From Neostapfia colusana (taxonomy: Eukaryota; Streptophyta; Magnoliopsida; Poales; Poaceae): 64,000 nucleotides of DNA. Of this stretch, positions 21,223 to 34,294 are shown piece after piece (the stretch's first letter is position 1; every line of letters starts with the position of its first letter). The stretch covers positions 40,703,652 through 40,767,651 of the forward strand of contig JASWHV010000012.1 in NCBI GenBank assembly GCA_030760725.1, read 5' to 3'. Position numbers and translations under genes: made by a program. Under the pieces are notes generated by a model. The model made no database searches and was not told the DNA's origin. It saw nothing but the letters and a program-made list of their open reading frames with translations.

Positions 21223-24200
21223 TGAGACGGGCCTACCAACTGAGACAGGCCACTCGCCCGGGAATCGCATTGGGTGGTGCCGTGTTGTGCGGCGCCCAAC
21301 AGCACACATATGAGGAACAATGTATTACATAAAACAATAGTGGAAGCTTACAAGTTTTTCTTTGTAAATACTTTACATCAAGAAACTACAGTGGAAGTCT
21401 ATATCAACTCACGTCGAATAACTAAGAGCACCTGAGATGAAGTCCAGCCCGTGGACTCCTCTCGCTAGCAACACGAAGACAACAGCAGTGGCTGGGTTCT
21501 CCCTGTGTTAAACGACTCGGAAGTCTCCGAGTCTCACCGGACAACCTTCTTCCTAGCGTCGATGTTAACCTGCAAAACCACTTGTATAGCAAGCGTGAGC
21601 ACATAGGCTTAGCAAGACTGATCCGTCTCTCCTAAACAAGAAACTCTACATGCACGACGGTTGCAATTGGGTTAGCTAGATTTGCATAAAGGACTCGTCT
21701 AAAGTTGAGCCTTAACTTTCAGATTTTCAGCCTCATTGTGCAAACCTTGAGCCGAAAAGCATCGCAACTCCACAATCAAACAAGAAATGCTTTGTTGCGA
21801 TGCTCCTTGCACAAAGTGAAAGTAACGTTTAATGTGCCTATCTCTAATTCAATCATGGTTGAAATACAAATTACATCACAGTCTTATCAAGTTCAGAAGA
21901 TAACCAATTTCAGTTCTTACTACGTCAAGACGCAGTGGGCAAGTATGCTCATATAACCGCGATCGACGGTGGTTCGAATCAGTACACGCCCGGACTACAC
22001 GACACGTACATCCGTACTCCAAGTTGCCGGCATCAACCTCGACTGACGTTGTACGTGGCCACCTTTCCCAAGATATTCCACATTGGACGCAGTGCAACTG
22101 CCCCGAGTACACAAACTCCCTCAAGGTACATACCCGCAGTGGTATGTTCTTAAGCGAGGTACCTCCTGCTACCCTGACGCTGAAAGCCTAAGGCAGTTGG
22201 AAAAGTTCCACTATGGATCTCCCAAGGTACATCGGCTTCCTGGGTCCCATATAGCCATTATGCACCCGGTACACAACTCAAACTTGTCCAACAGGGCCAA
22301 GCACGGATGGGCCTTAACCGACACAGGCAGGGCTATGCACGCACGGCCTGCAACCTGCTGCATCTAAACCTCCCTGCCCGGTCTCCATTTGTTATGTGTG
22401 AATATTCCTCATCTTTTCTAATTCGGACCCGTTCCGAGTAATCCAGCCCTAAACTCGCGAGTAGCTTCCAACTACTCGACTTCTACCGGATCTTTCCTAC
22501 TAACATTTAGCGTAGCCAAATCCACTCGAGGAGGTGCTATTCTACCCTTTCTCTCTTAGGTGTTTCTGGTCATGCAAGTGGGGTTTTCAATATCATCTAG
22601 ACTTACTTCAATCAATGATGCAAAGCTATGATCTCTACAAATGAAAATGCTTTATAAAACTGTTCAAATGCAAACCGGGGCTTGCCTGTTTTGCAGGTGA
22701 CTAAGGTTACCATCAGTTAGTGACGATCACTTGGAGCTTGATCACTTGTTTTCCTCCCTCCTTGATCTTCACTTCAAGTCCTTCTCCCCTTCTTCACGTA
22801 TATGCTACATGATATGGTCATGCATATGTATTTAATTGAAAAGCTTTTACTAATAAGATCTAATGATAGTTTTAAAACTGGAACTCTTTTCAAGAATTTA
22901 AAATGACACTGGTGCTAGTGGTTTGGGTTGAGTTTAAACACTATGATCAAATGTTGAGTGCTTTTCCCACTTACGTGTTGATCACCGTAAGAGTTCACAC
23001 ATGACAGTGGTGATCCAGAGCTCTAATGGAGCTGAGAATTTTCATGTGAGTTCCGTGTCACAAGAAAGTCCTCTGGACCAAAATTTAGCACTTTAGTGAG
23101 TGGTTTATTCAGAACAATTCTCTAAGTGTTTAATCAAAGATGAATTAATTCTGAGTTAATACCCATGTTCATGTCAAACTCAGTGAACCACAATTTCAAT
23201 TATCGTTCATAGAGTCTACATGAATTTTTCTAGGAATTTTGGAGCTAAGAATTGCCCAAAACTGAATTTACAAGTTTTGGAAATTTCTCTGAAAATGTTT
23301 CTGTATTCATTTGAATACAGGAACTTACAATCTGAATTACCCTGATCAATTCAAATCCAAATGAGATGAAACTTCTACAGGAGTTTAATAACACCCTAAA
23401 GAATATTCTGGCAAAATTTGATGATTTTTGGATAAATCAAACTCCCTCTAAAATTCTTTTGCTGAAAAGCTTTAAAGCATTTTCCAGAATTAAATAAAGA
23501 CTTTCATACAAATTGGGTTGCATATTTGGATAGAGTTTGTCAATCAGAATCTAACCCAATTTAAATCACTAAATTTGGAGGTTCCTAGCAAAAGTTATGC
23601 TCTTCTAAAGTTTGGGGAAGAATATGGAATTTGAATAAATCCGAGAAATGTTTAAAACTGACTGTGGGTCCAGGGACACGTGTCTACTGCCGGGAGCGTG
23701 CCACACGGGGTCACAGGGTTATTTCCCGCGCTGTTACAATCGATCCCGCGCCACAGAGTATCCAGTCACCTCTCCCGAGTCGCTGACAGGCGGGACCGGC
23801 GAGGTCGTCTTCCACCTCCCGCTCCCGCGCGACCCCGCCGCCGGGCTCGCCGGAGTAGCTCCGGGATCGGTCGTCCGGCCACCCCTGATGCTGAAACTCG
23901 CCGCCAGCCCCTAATTCAACGCGAGGAACACGCTGGTGGGGTTTTCTCGAGCTGGCAGGGCCCCTAAACTAGCCGGCGACGTCGACCCGACGCTCTAGCC
24001 CATCAAAAGCTTCCTGGAAAGGCTCTACAGCACCAGTGGAGGTTGGCAAAGCTAGGCATGGCCGCACATGGGCTCGGAAACGGCTCTAACCTAGGCTTCA
24101 CCGTGCACGGGCACCTTCCCGCCATAGCCGCCGTCGTAAAAAGTGAAATTGCACCGTGCACAGCGTGTTTCGTGCGAGGTTTCAAAAGAGAACTGGTGCG

Positions 24201-25453
24201 CCTACATGTCTAGCCTGTGTGTGTGAAGTTTCGTGGTGTCTAAACATAGATCAATCGAGAATTTCGCAGAGCCATACTCGCGGGTCAGTTTTCACCGGCC
24301 AGAGAGGATCTTCGAAATTCGTCGTCGAGAGGCAACGGCTGGAGCTGAGCTTCGGATGGAAGCTGCAGGGAGAACTCGCGCGTCCAACGGTGACCATGCT
24401 CGGTCGTGACACGCTCTGGAGGAGGCTGTCCACGGGAGCACGTTGTCGCCGTTGTGTGGCGGCCGCCGCGGGAACTCGCCGTTCTTGGTGCAGAGAGCGT
24501 GAATCCGCTCAGTGATGGCTCGAGGGAGTCGTGGGGACGATGGTGGTGTTTTTTGGCCGATCAGCCGGGGCTCACACGCGAACTGGGCGGTGGGCGATCG
24601 GTTTAGAGCCCAGCGGCGGTCTCTGTTCGTCTCACGCGTGGGGAGAGAAAGAACAGCCCGTGGCTTCGGTAAAAAGGCGAGAGAGGGAGTGTGGTGGTAG
24701 CTGCCGACGTCAAGCAGCTCTCCAGCACGAAGGGGAGCCAGCAGGAGGTGGCTGTGGCTGGTACTCGGTGTCGCTCGGGGAAGGATCGGTCTGCTGTTGC
24801 TTCGCGTGGGAGGAAGGCAAAGGGAGACTGTGGACTGAGGATCTTTTGCAAATTTCAGTGCTCCCAATGACATGTGGGTCTCACATGTCAGTCCTTCCTT
24901 ATATCCTTCTAAATATCTCCCAAGTTTGATATTGATGGAATTCAATTGTGGGAATTCAAATCTGATATGCATTTGGATAATTGGGCAAGTTTCATACAAA
25001 TTCAAATGGGTATTTGAATTCTTTGTCATTTAAAGTCCATTTTAGAAAATGGGTTGCAAATCATTTTCTTAAATCATGAAACTTTGCACACCCTCTAATT
25101 TGGACCCAAGGAATTCAAATATGAAATCTGATTTTTCTTTTGGCTGCTGCAAACGAGATTTTCAGCACAACAGTTTTGAATTTCATTGTGTTGTTCTCAT
25201 TTAAATTTTTGTTTGAACAAATTGTTCCCAACCTGATTTTTGTTTTCTCACACACATGGGAACTTCCCATCTTAGTTTTTGACCCCTCTTGGGTTCCAAG
25301 TTTCGAAATAAACATTTGAACTTGTGTGAAGAAAACCCTCATGTGTGTTATCACATGTGGGGAAAAGTTTTAACAAGTCCCAATTTTCATACATATGAAA
25401 CAAACTTTTGCAAACAAGTGTTTCTTTGTATTCATATTTTTGGGACCTTTACA
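21223..25453 (-). repeat. 5' LTR of B (4231 bp)
   Basis: It runs from TGTAAAGGTCCC (25453) to CCCGTCTCA (21223) on the minus strand, next to the primer site. It holds a GC-rich core at about 23700-24850, AT-rich flanks, and no credible ORF; the frames at 24156-25029 on both strands lie in the GC-rich core and are inconsistent with the middle LTR copy. Confidence 0.95.
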
Positions 25454-25458
25454 CAGTG
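25454..25458. repeat. Target-site duplication of composite B, right copy (CAGTG)
   Basis: It follows the TTTACA end of the LTR and equals 11112-11116. Confidence 0.9.
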
Positions 25459-26081
25459 TACACAGACAGAGGTGACTTAGGGGGCAAGTTACACTTTTTG
25501 CCTAATGACATGTGGGCCCCACTGTCCCCCTTATCCCCTCAATTTTTCTCAAAATTGGAGAATGACTCCCTTCAATAGTGGGAAAGTTTGAACCCGGTCT
25601 GAATTTGAAGGTTTGGACAAGTTTCATCCAATTTCATATTTGAATTTGAATTCCTATACAATTTGAAGTCCATTTGACAAATGGGTAGCAAATCATTTCA
25701 AGAATTCATGAAACTTTGTCTACCCACTTATTTAGACCTAAGGAATCCAATTATAAAATCTGCTTTTGGTTTTGGCTGCTGCAAATGAGGTTTTGTGCAC
25801 AACAGTTTGCCTTCCTATTTGTTGCCCTCATTTGCAATTTGAATTGGATAATTTGAGTTCCCACTCTGAATTTCATTTAACCTGGCATATGAGAGCTTAC
25901 ACATGAGTTTTACTTAACTTTGTCCCACAAACACTCTCTTGATCTTAGACTAGAGTGGTGGGACACTCATGTGTGTCATCACATGTGGAAAAATTTAAAC
26001 AAGTCCCAATTTTTATAAACTTGAAACCAAAGGGTGTTCCAACTTCAGTTCCTTTGTATTCAAAATTTTGGAACCTTTACA
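25459..26081 (-). repeat. LTR D, right piece (LTR start on the minus strand)
   Basis: It continues D after B. It is collinear with LTRs B and F but clearly diverged from both (for example the gctgctgcaaa...gcacaacag block). It ends CCTTTACA at 26081, the start of a TGTAAAGG LTR on the minus strand. The flank after it begins ATGAA. Confidence 0.85.
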
Positions 26082-26223
26082 ATGAAGCGACATGGGAGAG
26101 CAAAGGTTTTCTTCGCGCTAATTGCCCCGAATTTTTAACGTCGCACATACGGTAATTTTCCACCGTCCTCTCTCTCATTTTCACCTTATAATCTCGGGAC
26201 GAGATTCTTTTAAGGGGGGGGAA
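26082..26223 (+). pseudogene. C1 pol end (chromodomain tail) and polypurine tract
   Basis: The end of a pol related to element C: it encodes ATWESKGFLRANCPEF and is followed by AATCTCGGGACGAGATT (26190-26206), TTTTAAGGGGGGGG and the 3' LTR. D is inserted in its pol; the rest of C1 pol lies left of D, outside the window. Confidence 0.8.
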
Positions 26224-26866
26224 TGTAAGGGCCCAAGTTTTTGCACACATTCAAAGTGTTCATCACACACCCAAACACCTCATTTGAGGAAAACTTATGA
26301 ATACATTTGAAGAGCAAGTAAACACCATCAACATAGTCATTAGATGATAAACTCACAAAATGCAAAAGTGGAACCTCCCACATGCATCATATAGGGGTTG
26401 AGCATATGAAAAACTTCTACACCTTGCTACGGATGCTCATGCCAAGTTTCACCTAAATCCAAAACCTTTTGAGGTATTTTTGGGTATAATTAGAAAGAGG
26501 CTAGTTTGAACTTAAGTTCAAATTCAAACTCCTTTCATCCCATAATTCAAAAGTGGGATTCATATTCACACTCAGCACGTTTTTGTGAGCTCACACACTA
26601 TTTTTCACTCCATTTATAGTTAATCTTGACATGAGCTATTGTGGCTAAATTCAAATCAAATTTGAATTTCAGATTCACATTTTCTGCAAATTTGATAAAA
26701 TCAAATCACACATTGAATTATTCAAAGTCAAGTTTCCATTTTGAAATTTTATAAACTCACAAAGGGTGGGTCCCTACTGTTTTGAGCAGTGGGAAAATTG
26801 AATTTTAGAGGTTAAAACTAGGGGTGGGCCCCACTTGTCAGCCTCACAGTTGAGCAAACCGACTGC
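26224..26866 (+). repeat. C1 3' LTR, first 643 bases
   Basis: It starts TGTAAGGGCCCAAG like the LTRs at 41866 and 48051. It breaks off after GACTGC, where E LTR sequence in the opposite orientation begins (about 26865-26867, shared GC). Confidence 0.9.
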
Positions 26867-27714
26867 GGTTCACTGAAGTGCGCGAAACAGGAGCTCGCCG
26901 GCCGATTTCGTGCCTTTTATAGGCCACTGAGGGCAGTGGAGGGCGCGACACCTGCCGAGCCACCTTCCACGCCGAAGCAGGAGCTGGCTGGCTGAGGCGG
27001 TCGGGCGCGACGTCGACAACGGCTGGCGCGCGCTTCTCGGCCGGATGAGAAAAATCAGCTGAGGAGGCTTCTGGGTTAAGGCTGCTGACAAGTGGGACCT
27101 CCCCTCTAATTTTTTTCTAGTTTTTCATTTCTGTTTGCACTGAAAATATCTCAGCTACTCACAATTGAATGTGAGACTTAGCCTCCAAGTCATTGTTTGA
27201 ATTTGATCTTCTAAATTTGAAATTGGTTTGGCTAGATTTGCTTCACCATTGAACTGAAATTCAAATTCAGTTTTGAATAAATGCAAATTTAGCTCCCGAC
27301 AAGATGAGCTCCAATGGAGATGAAAATTGGGGGACTAACTCAGAAAAATATGCTGAGTTTGAATATGAAGTCAACATTGAATTCAAGTGATGAAAGTTGC
27401 TGCAATTTGAATTTACATTCAAATTGGCCTCTTTTTCAAATGCCTCCAAAAGTGCCGCGAAAAGTATTGGATTTGCATGAACTTTGGCCTGAGTCTTCCC
27501 AAGACTATTTAAGGTCTAGGGGTGAGCTCAACCTTGCATGTTCATGTGTAGAAATCCCACTTTGGGAAAGTTAGGGCTTTCCCCTCTAATCCCCTTTTTG
27601 ATGGTGGTTACTTGCTCTTCACAAGTGTGCACAAGATGTCCACAAGATGAGCTGTGGTGTTGTGAGGTAATGAAAATAATCACTTTTGCAAGTCCCTTTT
27701 CTTGGGCTTTTACA
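26867..27714 (-). repeat. E 3' LTR, truncated just past its TATA box
   Basis: It is about 95 percent identical by eye to 37269-38108. On the minus strand it starts TGTAAAAGCCC (27714) and has CCTATAAAAGG (26912-26923). Only about 45 bases follow the TATA box, so most of R and U5 is missing. A 12-base duplication (near 27630-27650) separates it from the right copy. Confidence 0.9.
26912..26923 (-). promoter_or_regulatory. TATA box of LTR E (left copy)
   Basis: CCTATAAAAGG on the minus strand. The same box occurs in the full LTR copy near 37313-37325. Confidence 0.75.
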
Positions 27715-27786
27715 TCCCCCCCTTAAAAGATTCTCATCCCGAGATTATAAAAGAAGAGGTAGCGATGTTATAGAAACTCACCCATG

Positions 27787-30700
27787 CTAGGACGTCATGA
27801 ACTCCAGGTAGTTGGAGCGAAGGAATTCCACGCTGTCCCACGCCGCTTCTTCGGCGGTGTGGTTACTCCAGAGTATCTTGTAGAACCACAACGTTCGGCT
27901 ACGCGTGGTCCGAGCCTTCTCATCAATAATTGCCACCGGATATTCCTCATACGTCAAATCTGGTTGCAGCTCGCCGATGTCCTCAGTGGGAACCGTAGCT
28001 GTATACTTCAGACATTTTTGCAGTTGCGAAACATGGAAACATCGTGAACACCAGCAAGATATGACGGCAGTTCCAGTCTATATGCCACTGGTCCACACTT
28101 CTCGGTGATGGCATAGGGTCCAATGAATCAGGAAGCGAGTTTCCCCTTCACGCCGAACCGGTGCACGCCTTTCATCGGCGATACACGGAGGTACACGTGC
28201 TCTCCAACGTCAAAGTGCAGCGGTCTACGCCACTTATCAGCGTAGATTTTCTGCCGGGATTGAGCGGCCTTCAAGTTGGCTTGAATCATCCAAACACGCT
28301 CTTCCGTGTCGTTCACCACGTCAACCCCGAATGTGACCCTTTCACCAGACTCGCACCAGTTCAATGGGGTGCGGCATTTACGACCGTAGAGAGCTTTGTA
28401 TGGTGCCATCTTGATACTCGCCTGATAGCCGTTATTGTACGAGAATTCTGGCAACGGTAGGTGATCATCCCAGTTCCTACCGTGGTGGATGTCACATGCT
28501 CTCAACATGTCTTCCAGTACTTGGTTCACCCTCTCTGTTTGGCCATCTGTCTGAGGGTGATAGGCGAAGCTTCTAATCAGCTTAGTACCCAAAGAAGCGT
28601 GCAACTGCTCCCAAAAACGAGATACAAATAGTGCCCCTCAGTCTGAGACTATGTTTTTGGGTACTCCATGCAAGCACAGGATTCTTGCAATATACAACTC
28701 CGCATATCTGTTGGCATGGAAATGTGTATGCACAGGAATGAAGTGAGCCGACTTGGTTAACCGGTCAACGATCACCCAAATTGAGTCATGTTTATTGAAA
28801 GTCAGGGGTAATCCCACAATGAAATCTAGGCTCACATCTTCCCACTTCCATGCTGGGATTTTCAAGGGTTGCAGCAGCCCTGATTTCCTCATATGATCAG
28901 CTTTCAGTCGTCTACATGTATGACACTCGGATACGTACTTCGCCACTTCTCGCTTCATCCGTGTCCCCAATTTTTTTTTAAAATCTTGGTATATTTTGTT
29001 GCTGCCCGGATAAATGGAGTATTTAGACAAGTGAGCTTCATCAATAATTTTCTTCCTCAGCTCCATGTTCCAGGGTACGACTATACGGTCATTGAACCAC
29101 AGCGTCCCCTCATCATCTTTTCGGAAACATTTAATTTCCCCGTTGTCTATCCGTCTCCAGAGATGTACCATGCCCTTATCGACTTTCTGAGTTGCAATGA
29201 TGTCCTCCCTAATAGTGGGGATGAGAGCAAGGTTGTAGAGTGATCCATAAGGAACCAAGTACAAACTCGGCTCTTCCTCCTCCATCGGTGTAAGGTGAGG
29301 TTATGGACATGTGATTTCCGACTCAGCGCATCGGCAACCACATTCGCCTTGCCGGGGTGGTAATGAATCTCAATCTCATAATCTTTAATTAGTTCTAACC
29401 ACTTCCTTTGCCTCTTATTCAGCTCTTTCTGGGTGAAGATGTACTTTAAGCTCTTTTGGTCGGTGTAGAGATGCACCAAATTCCCCAGGAGATAGTGCCT
29501 CCACATTTTTAACGCCAAAACCACAGCAGCAAGCTCAAGATCATGAGTAGGATAGTGCTGCTCATGTTTCCAAAGTTGGCGTGAGCCATATGCGACCACA
29601 CGTCATTCCTGCATCAACACGCAGCCGAGCCCAATACCGGATGCATCACAATACACGTCGAAGGGCTTGGTTGTATCCGGTTGAGTTAAGACCGTTGCTG
29701 TGATGAGATGCTTCACTAATGCTCGGAACGCCCTTTCACATGCTGTGTTCCAAACATATTTTGTTCGCTTCTTCAGCAATTCTGTCATCGGCTTAGCAAG
29801 CTTGGAGAAGCTTGGAATGAATCTCCGATAGTATCCCGCTAAGCCGAGGAAGCTTCTGACTTCATGGACTGAAGTGGGAGCTTTCCATTTCAGCACTTGC
29901 TCGATTTTGCTTGGGTCAACCGCAATGCCTTCCACTGAGATGATATGTCTCTGAAATGGCACTTGGCTGATACAAAACTCACATTTGCTGAACTTGGCAT
30001 AGAGCATGTGGTCTCGCAGTCGTTGAAGAACGATCCTCAAATGTTCGGCGTGTTCTGCTTCTGTCTTGGAGTAAACCAAGATATCATCAATGAACACCAC
30101 AATGAACTTGTCCAGCTCCGGCATGACCACCGAGTTCATGAGATACATGAAATGTGCTGGAGCATTAGTGAGACCAAACGACATGACGAGATATTCATAT
30201 AAGCCACATCTCGTTGAGAAGGCCGTCTTTGGGATATCCTCCGCCCGGATTTTTATCTGATGATATCCAGAGCGAAGGTCCATCTTGGAGAACACACTTG
30301 CACCCACAAACTGATCAAACAGGATGTCAATGTGCGGCAGTGGGTATTTGTTCTTGATGGTGACGGCGTTAAGCGGCCGGTAGTCCACACACAGCCTCAA
30401 GGTTTCATCCTTCTTATTTACAAACAGCGCCGAGCATTCCCAAGGCGAGGAACTCGGCCTAATGAAATCTTTGCTCAACAGATCCTTGAGCTGCTCTTTC
30501 ATTTCAGCCAGCTCGTTTGGAGCCATTTTGTATGGTCTCCGTGATATGGGCGTAGTTAAGGGTGCAAGCTCAATCTTGAACTCGACATCCCGCTCAGGTG
30601 GCATGCCCGGAAGATCATCCGGAAACAAGTTAGGATATTCCCGGACTACGGGGATGTCCTCTAACTTGAGAGCTTCAGTATTATTGATTTCTGAAACTTC

Positions 30701-30805
30701 CCGTACTAGATTGTCTAATAGGAGGGACTGCGGACGATGTAGTGGGGAGTTGAGGTGAACCGTCCGTGATAATGTTTCTAGGACAGCGCCATGGTACTTA
30801 GCCAT
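27787..30805 (-). pseudogene. pol: Pol of element E (RT, RNase H, integrase, chromodomain), broken
   Basis: RT (30805-29603) keeps the palm with FIDDILVYSK. Stops lie at 29603-29605, 28638-28640 (next to the second catalytic D) and 28128-28130, and there are frameshifts near 29280 and 28037. RNase H (29599-29147) and integrase (29285-28128) keep their family motifs, including the HHCC region (CHTCRR), LDFIVGLP and TERVNQVLED. The chromodomain tail ends at 27787. The stops look like C-to-T or G-to-A decay. A polypurine tract with a partly degraded inverted repeat lies at 27715-27746. Confidence 0.92.
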
Positions 30806-32315
30806 GACATCCCTAATATTGCATCAATCTTCTGCCCCTCAGGAATAATCATAGTGGTGGTATATATCTTCCCACCTAAGCACAATGGTGCTTTCGGAAT
30901 CATCATTGTTGCTGAAATCTTTCCTCCCGGTGAGCAGATCATATAAGAGCACTCGGTGGGAAAGGCTTCCAGTTGATGCTTAACCACATATGATACACTT
31001 ATGAAGTTGTGGGTTGCACCCGAATCAAATAATATGATAATTGCTTGATCGTTGAGAGTGAACGTACCCGCCAGCACGTTGTCTCCCTCTGGGGCGTCCT
31101 CATTGTCGAGGTTGCCAACGCCCCCAGTCCGCTGAGCAACCTTCTTGACAGGAGGTCGGCCTCGAGCACCGCCCTGGAACTGGGCTTGCCCGCTGTTCTG
31201 CTGCCCCTGGGGACAGTCCTTTGAGAAATGGCCCGCCTGGCCACACGTCAAACAAGTGTAGCGGGGCGGTCCTCCGCTGATCGGCGGACGGAAACCCGGG
31301 GCGCGTTGTGGCGGTGGGAACGCCCGAGGTACCATCTGCTGCGGCTGTTGCGGTCGCGGTGGTGGCATCGGCGGTCGGAACGGGGATGGCTGAAAAGAAC
31401 AACCCTTGAACTGCTGAGGTCACGCCGGTGGATGCCACTGCTGTCCGGATGGTGTCCGATACACCACGCGGTACTTCTGGGGAGCTCCACCTTCACTGCT
31501 GGGTGGAGTGCTGCACTTCCGTTGCTCAGCCGCCAACTCCCGCTTAGCATCTTCCTGCATGATCGCGGCATTGACGAGATCGTTGAAGGTGCCGCGATTG
31601 CATTGGACGAGATGCGTCTTCATCTCGGGGTGTAACCCCCGATAGAAGTGCTCCCGCTTCTTCTCCTTGGTGGATACGTAATCCGACACATATTGCGCCG
31701 ATGGTTGAAGGCATGGGAGTAGTCATGGGCACTCCTCCCGTCCTGCTTCAGCTCCAAGAACTCTTGGAACTTCCGCTTCGTTATCCCAGGAGGGATATGG
31801 TAGGCGCGGAACGCCTCCCGAAATTCTTCCCACTCCACGGCATGGCCAGCCGACCGTGAGGCGACATAGTTCGCCCACCACGAACCAGCGGCACCGTGAA
31901 GCTGCTGCGCCACGAATAGAGTCTTTTGCCGCTCCGTACATTGGAGCAGCCCGAATTTGGACTCAATTGTCTGCAGCCAGTTGTCGGCCTTGAGGGGTTC
32001 TGCTGCTTCTGTGAACACCAAAGGGTGCGTACTCATGAAGTCCGAGTACGTCACATCACGGGGCTCACGAGGCCCCCTGTCTTGACGCCCCCCCCCCCCC
32101 CCCCCCCCGCCTGGGACGTATTCTGCACAATCGTGTGGAGCAGTTCGGTCTGCTCCTCACGATTCCCCACCAGTGCCGCTATCACATCCACTAGGGTAAG
32201 CGGAGGCGGCGGTGGTGGTTGTTGCAGCAGGGTGCTGTCGTAGGCAGGTGGCTGGGAGTCATCACCCCTGCTGTCTAGAGCCACCAATCTCATGCGTGGT
32301 CCGAGTGCGAACTAT
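30778..32315 (-). pseudogene. gag: Gag, zinc knuckle and protease of element E, broken
   Basis: The expected start codon at 32315-32313 reads ATA, directly after a GCAG acceptor-like site. The N-terminal part leaves frame near 32265. A run of 21 C on the plus strand (32088-32108; poly-Gly on the coding strand) puts the following gag domain (32054-31620) in another frame. Another shift near 31690 and a stop at 31420-31422 follow. The knuckle (CLTCGQAGHFSKDC) and protease (LFDSGATH) are preserved at 31368-30778. A last frameshift near 30800 leads into RT. Confidence 0.9.
32088..32108. repeat. Poly-C run (21 bases) in E gag
   Basis: It is uninterrupted C on the plus strand. It lies where gag of C has no such run and coincides with a frame change, so slippage (biological or in sequencing) is likely. 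Confidence 0.9.
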
Positions 32316-34279
32316 CTGCAACCATACGACAATAAACATCAGTCCTGCAACATATTTCATGCAGTCCAATAAAATTGCATAAACATAATGACAGTAGAAC
32401 ATGTGATACATCTCGTGTGTAGATAATGTAATAACTTTGCACAAGCTACACCATTACCATACCAAATACAAGCTAGTTAAATCCAATTTGATGGACTTCC
32501 TCTTTGGAAGTTCATCTCAACTAGGTTTGGTCACTACGAGACGTTAATATCGTTTTGTCATCACATATACTACCCTTTTATCTTCAATACGACACAAACA
32601 TGGTCTCTAGCAAAAGAAACTTGAGTAGAATTATACTCAAATAATTCACTAGTTGAAGATAACCACTCATGAGTATGTTCTACCCCACTGGAAGTACTTA
32701 AACCCCCTAGGGTACAACAGTCTCTCACTTCAGTTCAACTGTCATCCCTCTGTCAGAATGACCAGTTGCTACATATCCCAGATTTTGATCTGGTTATAGG
32801 CATTTTCATGACTCAAGCTGAATACCAAAGATAAATTTAACTTCAGTATCTTTCCAACGATTACTTATTTGCCCCCATATGAGCTCTGGTTTAAAAGTTA
32901 TGGTAATTCAAAGTCAACGGAACTTCTGGAAGAATTTCAACAGCACCTCCTTTGAGAAGTTGCTGTTTCCAACTATGTTTTCCACTGAATTCTGTGCTGA
33001 CATTTTCGAAAATTTGAATTTCAAATACGTAACACATCTCCTACCCTTTTTAAAGATGTATGATATGAAAATTTTAGATTTTTCTACCGAAAGTTATGCT
33101 TGAAAAACAGAACAGTCCAGAGAGTGTTTTGAATCTGTCCTGATTCTGGACAGTTTACATCCCTCTGGAATTTAAGCCCTTTTAAGGTGTGATTCAGCTC
33201 TTTAAGTCTACAACAAAGTTGTAGAGTGCTCAATCACCTTTCCAGAACGATCTCTCACACATCCATTGGCTAAATGATTTGTGAGTTATGTTCTGTTAAA
33301 GTTCAGCAAACTTGGTGCCTAAAACAGAGCACTCTGTTTTTCAATCTATTGGAGCTACACTGATCAACTATTGAATTTTTCTGCCTAACCAGGGCCCTAA
33401 ATGTTGAAACTTAGTGATTTTAATTCCTTGTTATCATTATTTTTCATGCACATGCCTATGATATGTCGGTACTATGTTCCTCACAAAAAGAAAATCCTAA
33501 CTGGATTATACCGGCATATACGTCTCGATTGTGGCACTAAACGGTCTCTCGCACACGTGTACTACACGGGATACATACGTGGTTAGTACCTGCAGAAGAC
33601 CACACAATAATGATGCACTCAAATGTTATGTTCATTTCAGGCAGGTCCATATTTGAAAGTAAATACAAACGCCCGTATCATTGCCATACGGCCGTCCTAG
33701 AGTTAAGCCACGTCTCAAGGTACGTGATCGTGTTTTAACACCACACGACGGGGAACCCGAGTAGAGCGCGAACGGGTCGTCACGGTTGGGAATTTTATCA
33801 CCCCAACAGATACCACCTAATGCCCTGCAGGGCACACCGATGACAAGCACTGCGTATGTCCTCCTGGGCTATTTCTAGACGAACACACTCTCGCGTTACT
33901 GACCACGCGATTGGGTCTCCGCTTACTTGCCTAATGCACACTAGGGATCAGCGTTTCATATGAACTCAGGAACATGAAGAGTCCAAGAGTTTCATATTGA
34001 CGTCTCACACCAAGCTGTGAGACCTATCCCTGAACCACGTTCCTCGTCAGGGGAGCTAACCAAAATTGAACCGCTTTCGGTAGCGTTCCTTACCATTTTT
34101 ACCTGAGCGTAGGTGCATCGTTACATAATTAAAATTCAGAATTATAACACATATGTTAGTTTTGCCACTTTAGGTAACTATGCTAATATAGTCCTTACTT
34201 GGGAAAACTACCGAATCCTCACAGTAAACCTAAGTTTTCCCGTATTACAGTCCTTAATTAATGTGCTATCCCCAATGCG
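32316..34279 (-). other. Untranslated leader of E
   Basis: About 2 kb without a coding-strand ORF of note. Parts align with the B leader (for example the gagcactc block near 33328 and 20405). No leader ORF as in A or G. Confidence 0.8.
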
Positions 34280-34291
34280 GCTCTGATACCA
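34280..34291 (-). other. Primer-binding site of E
   Basis: The complement of TGGTATCAGAGC, three bases inside the LTR end. Confidence 0.95.
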
Positions 34292-34294
34292 GCC

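Larger units (their letters stand above)
11117..25453 (-). mobile_element. Composite element B: LTR - body - LTR - leader remnant - LTR remnant
   Basis: Read on the minus strand: full LTR (25453-21223), primer site, gag-pol body, a second LTR (15113-12019), a second primer site with 818 bases of leader (12018-11201), then the last 84 bases of a third LTR (11200-11117). One CAGTG duplication flanks the whole, so it behaves as one insertion that formed a tandem and then lost most of the second body and third LTR. Confidence 0.85.

Noticed and set aside
24156..25029. Long frames on both strands in the GC-rich core of LTR B
   Set aside because: They overlap each other, sit in the LTR and are disrupted in the middle LTR copy.
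31228..31635. Plus-strand ORF opposite E gag
   Set aside because: Antisense shadow of the zinc-knuckle and gag region.
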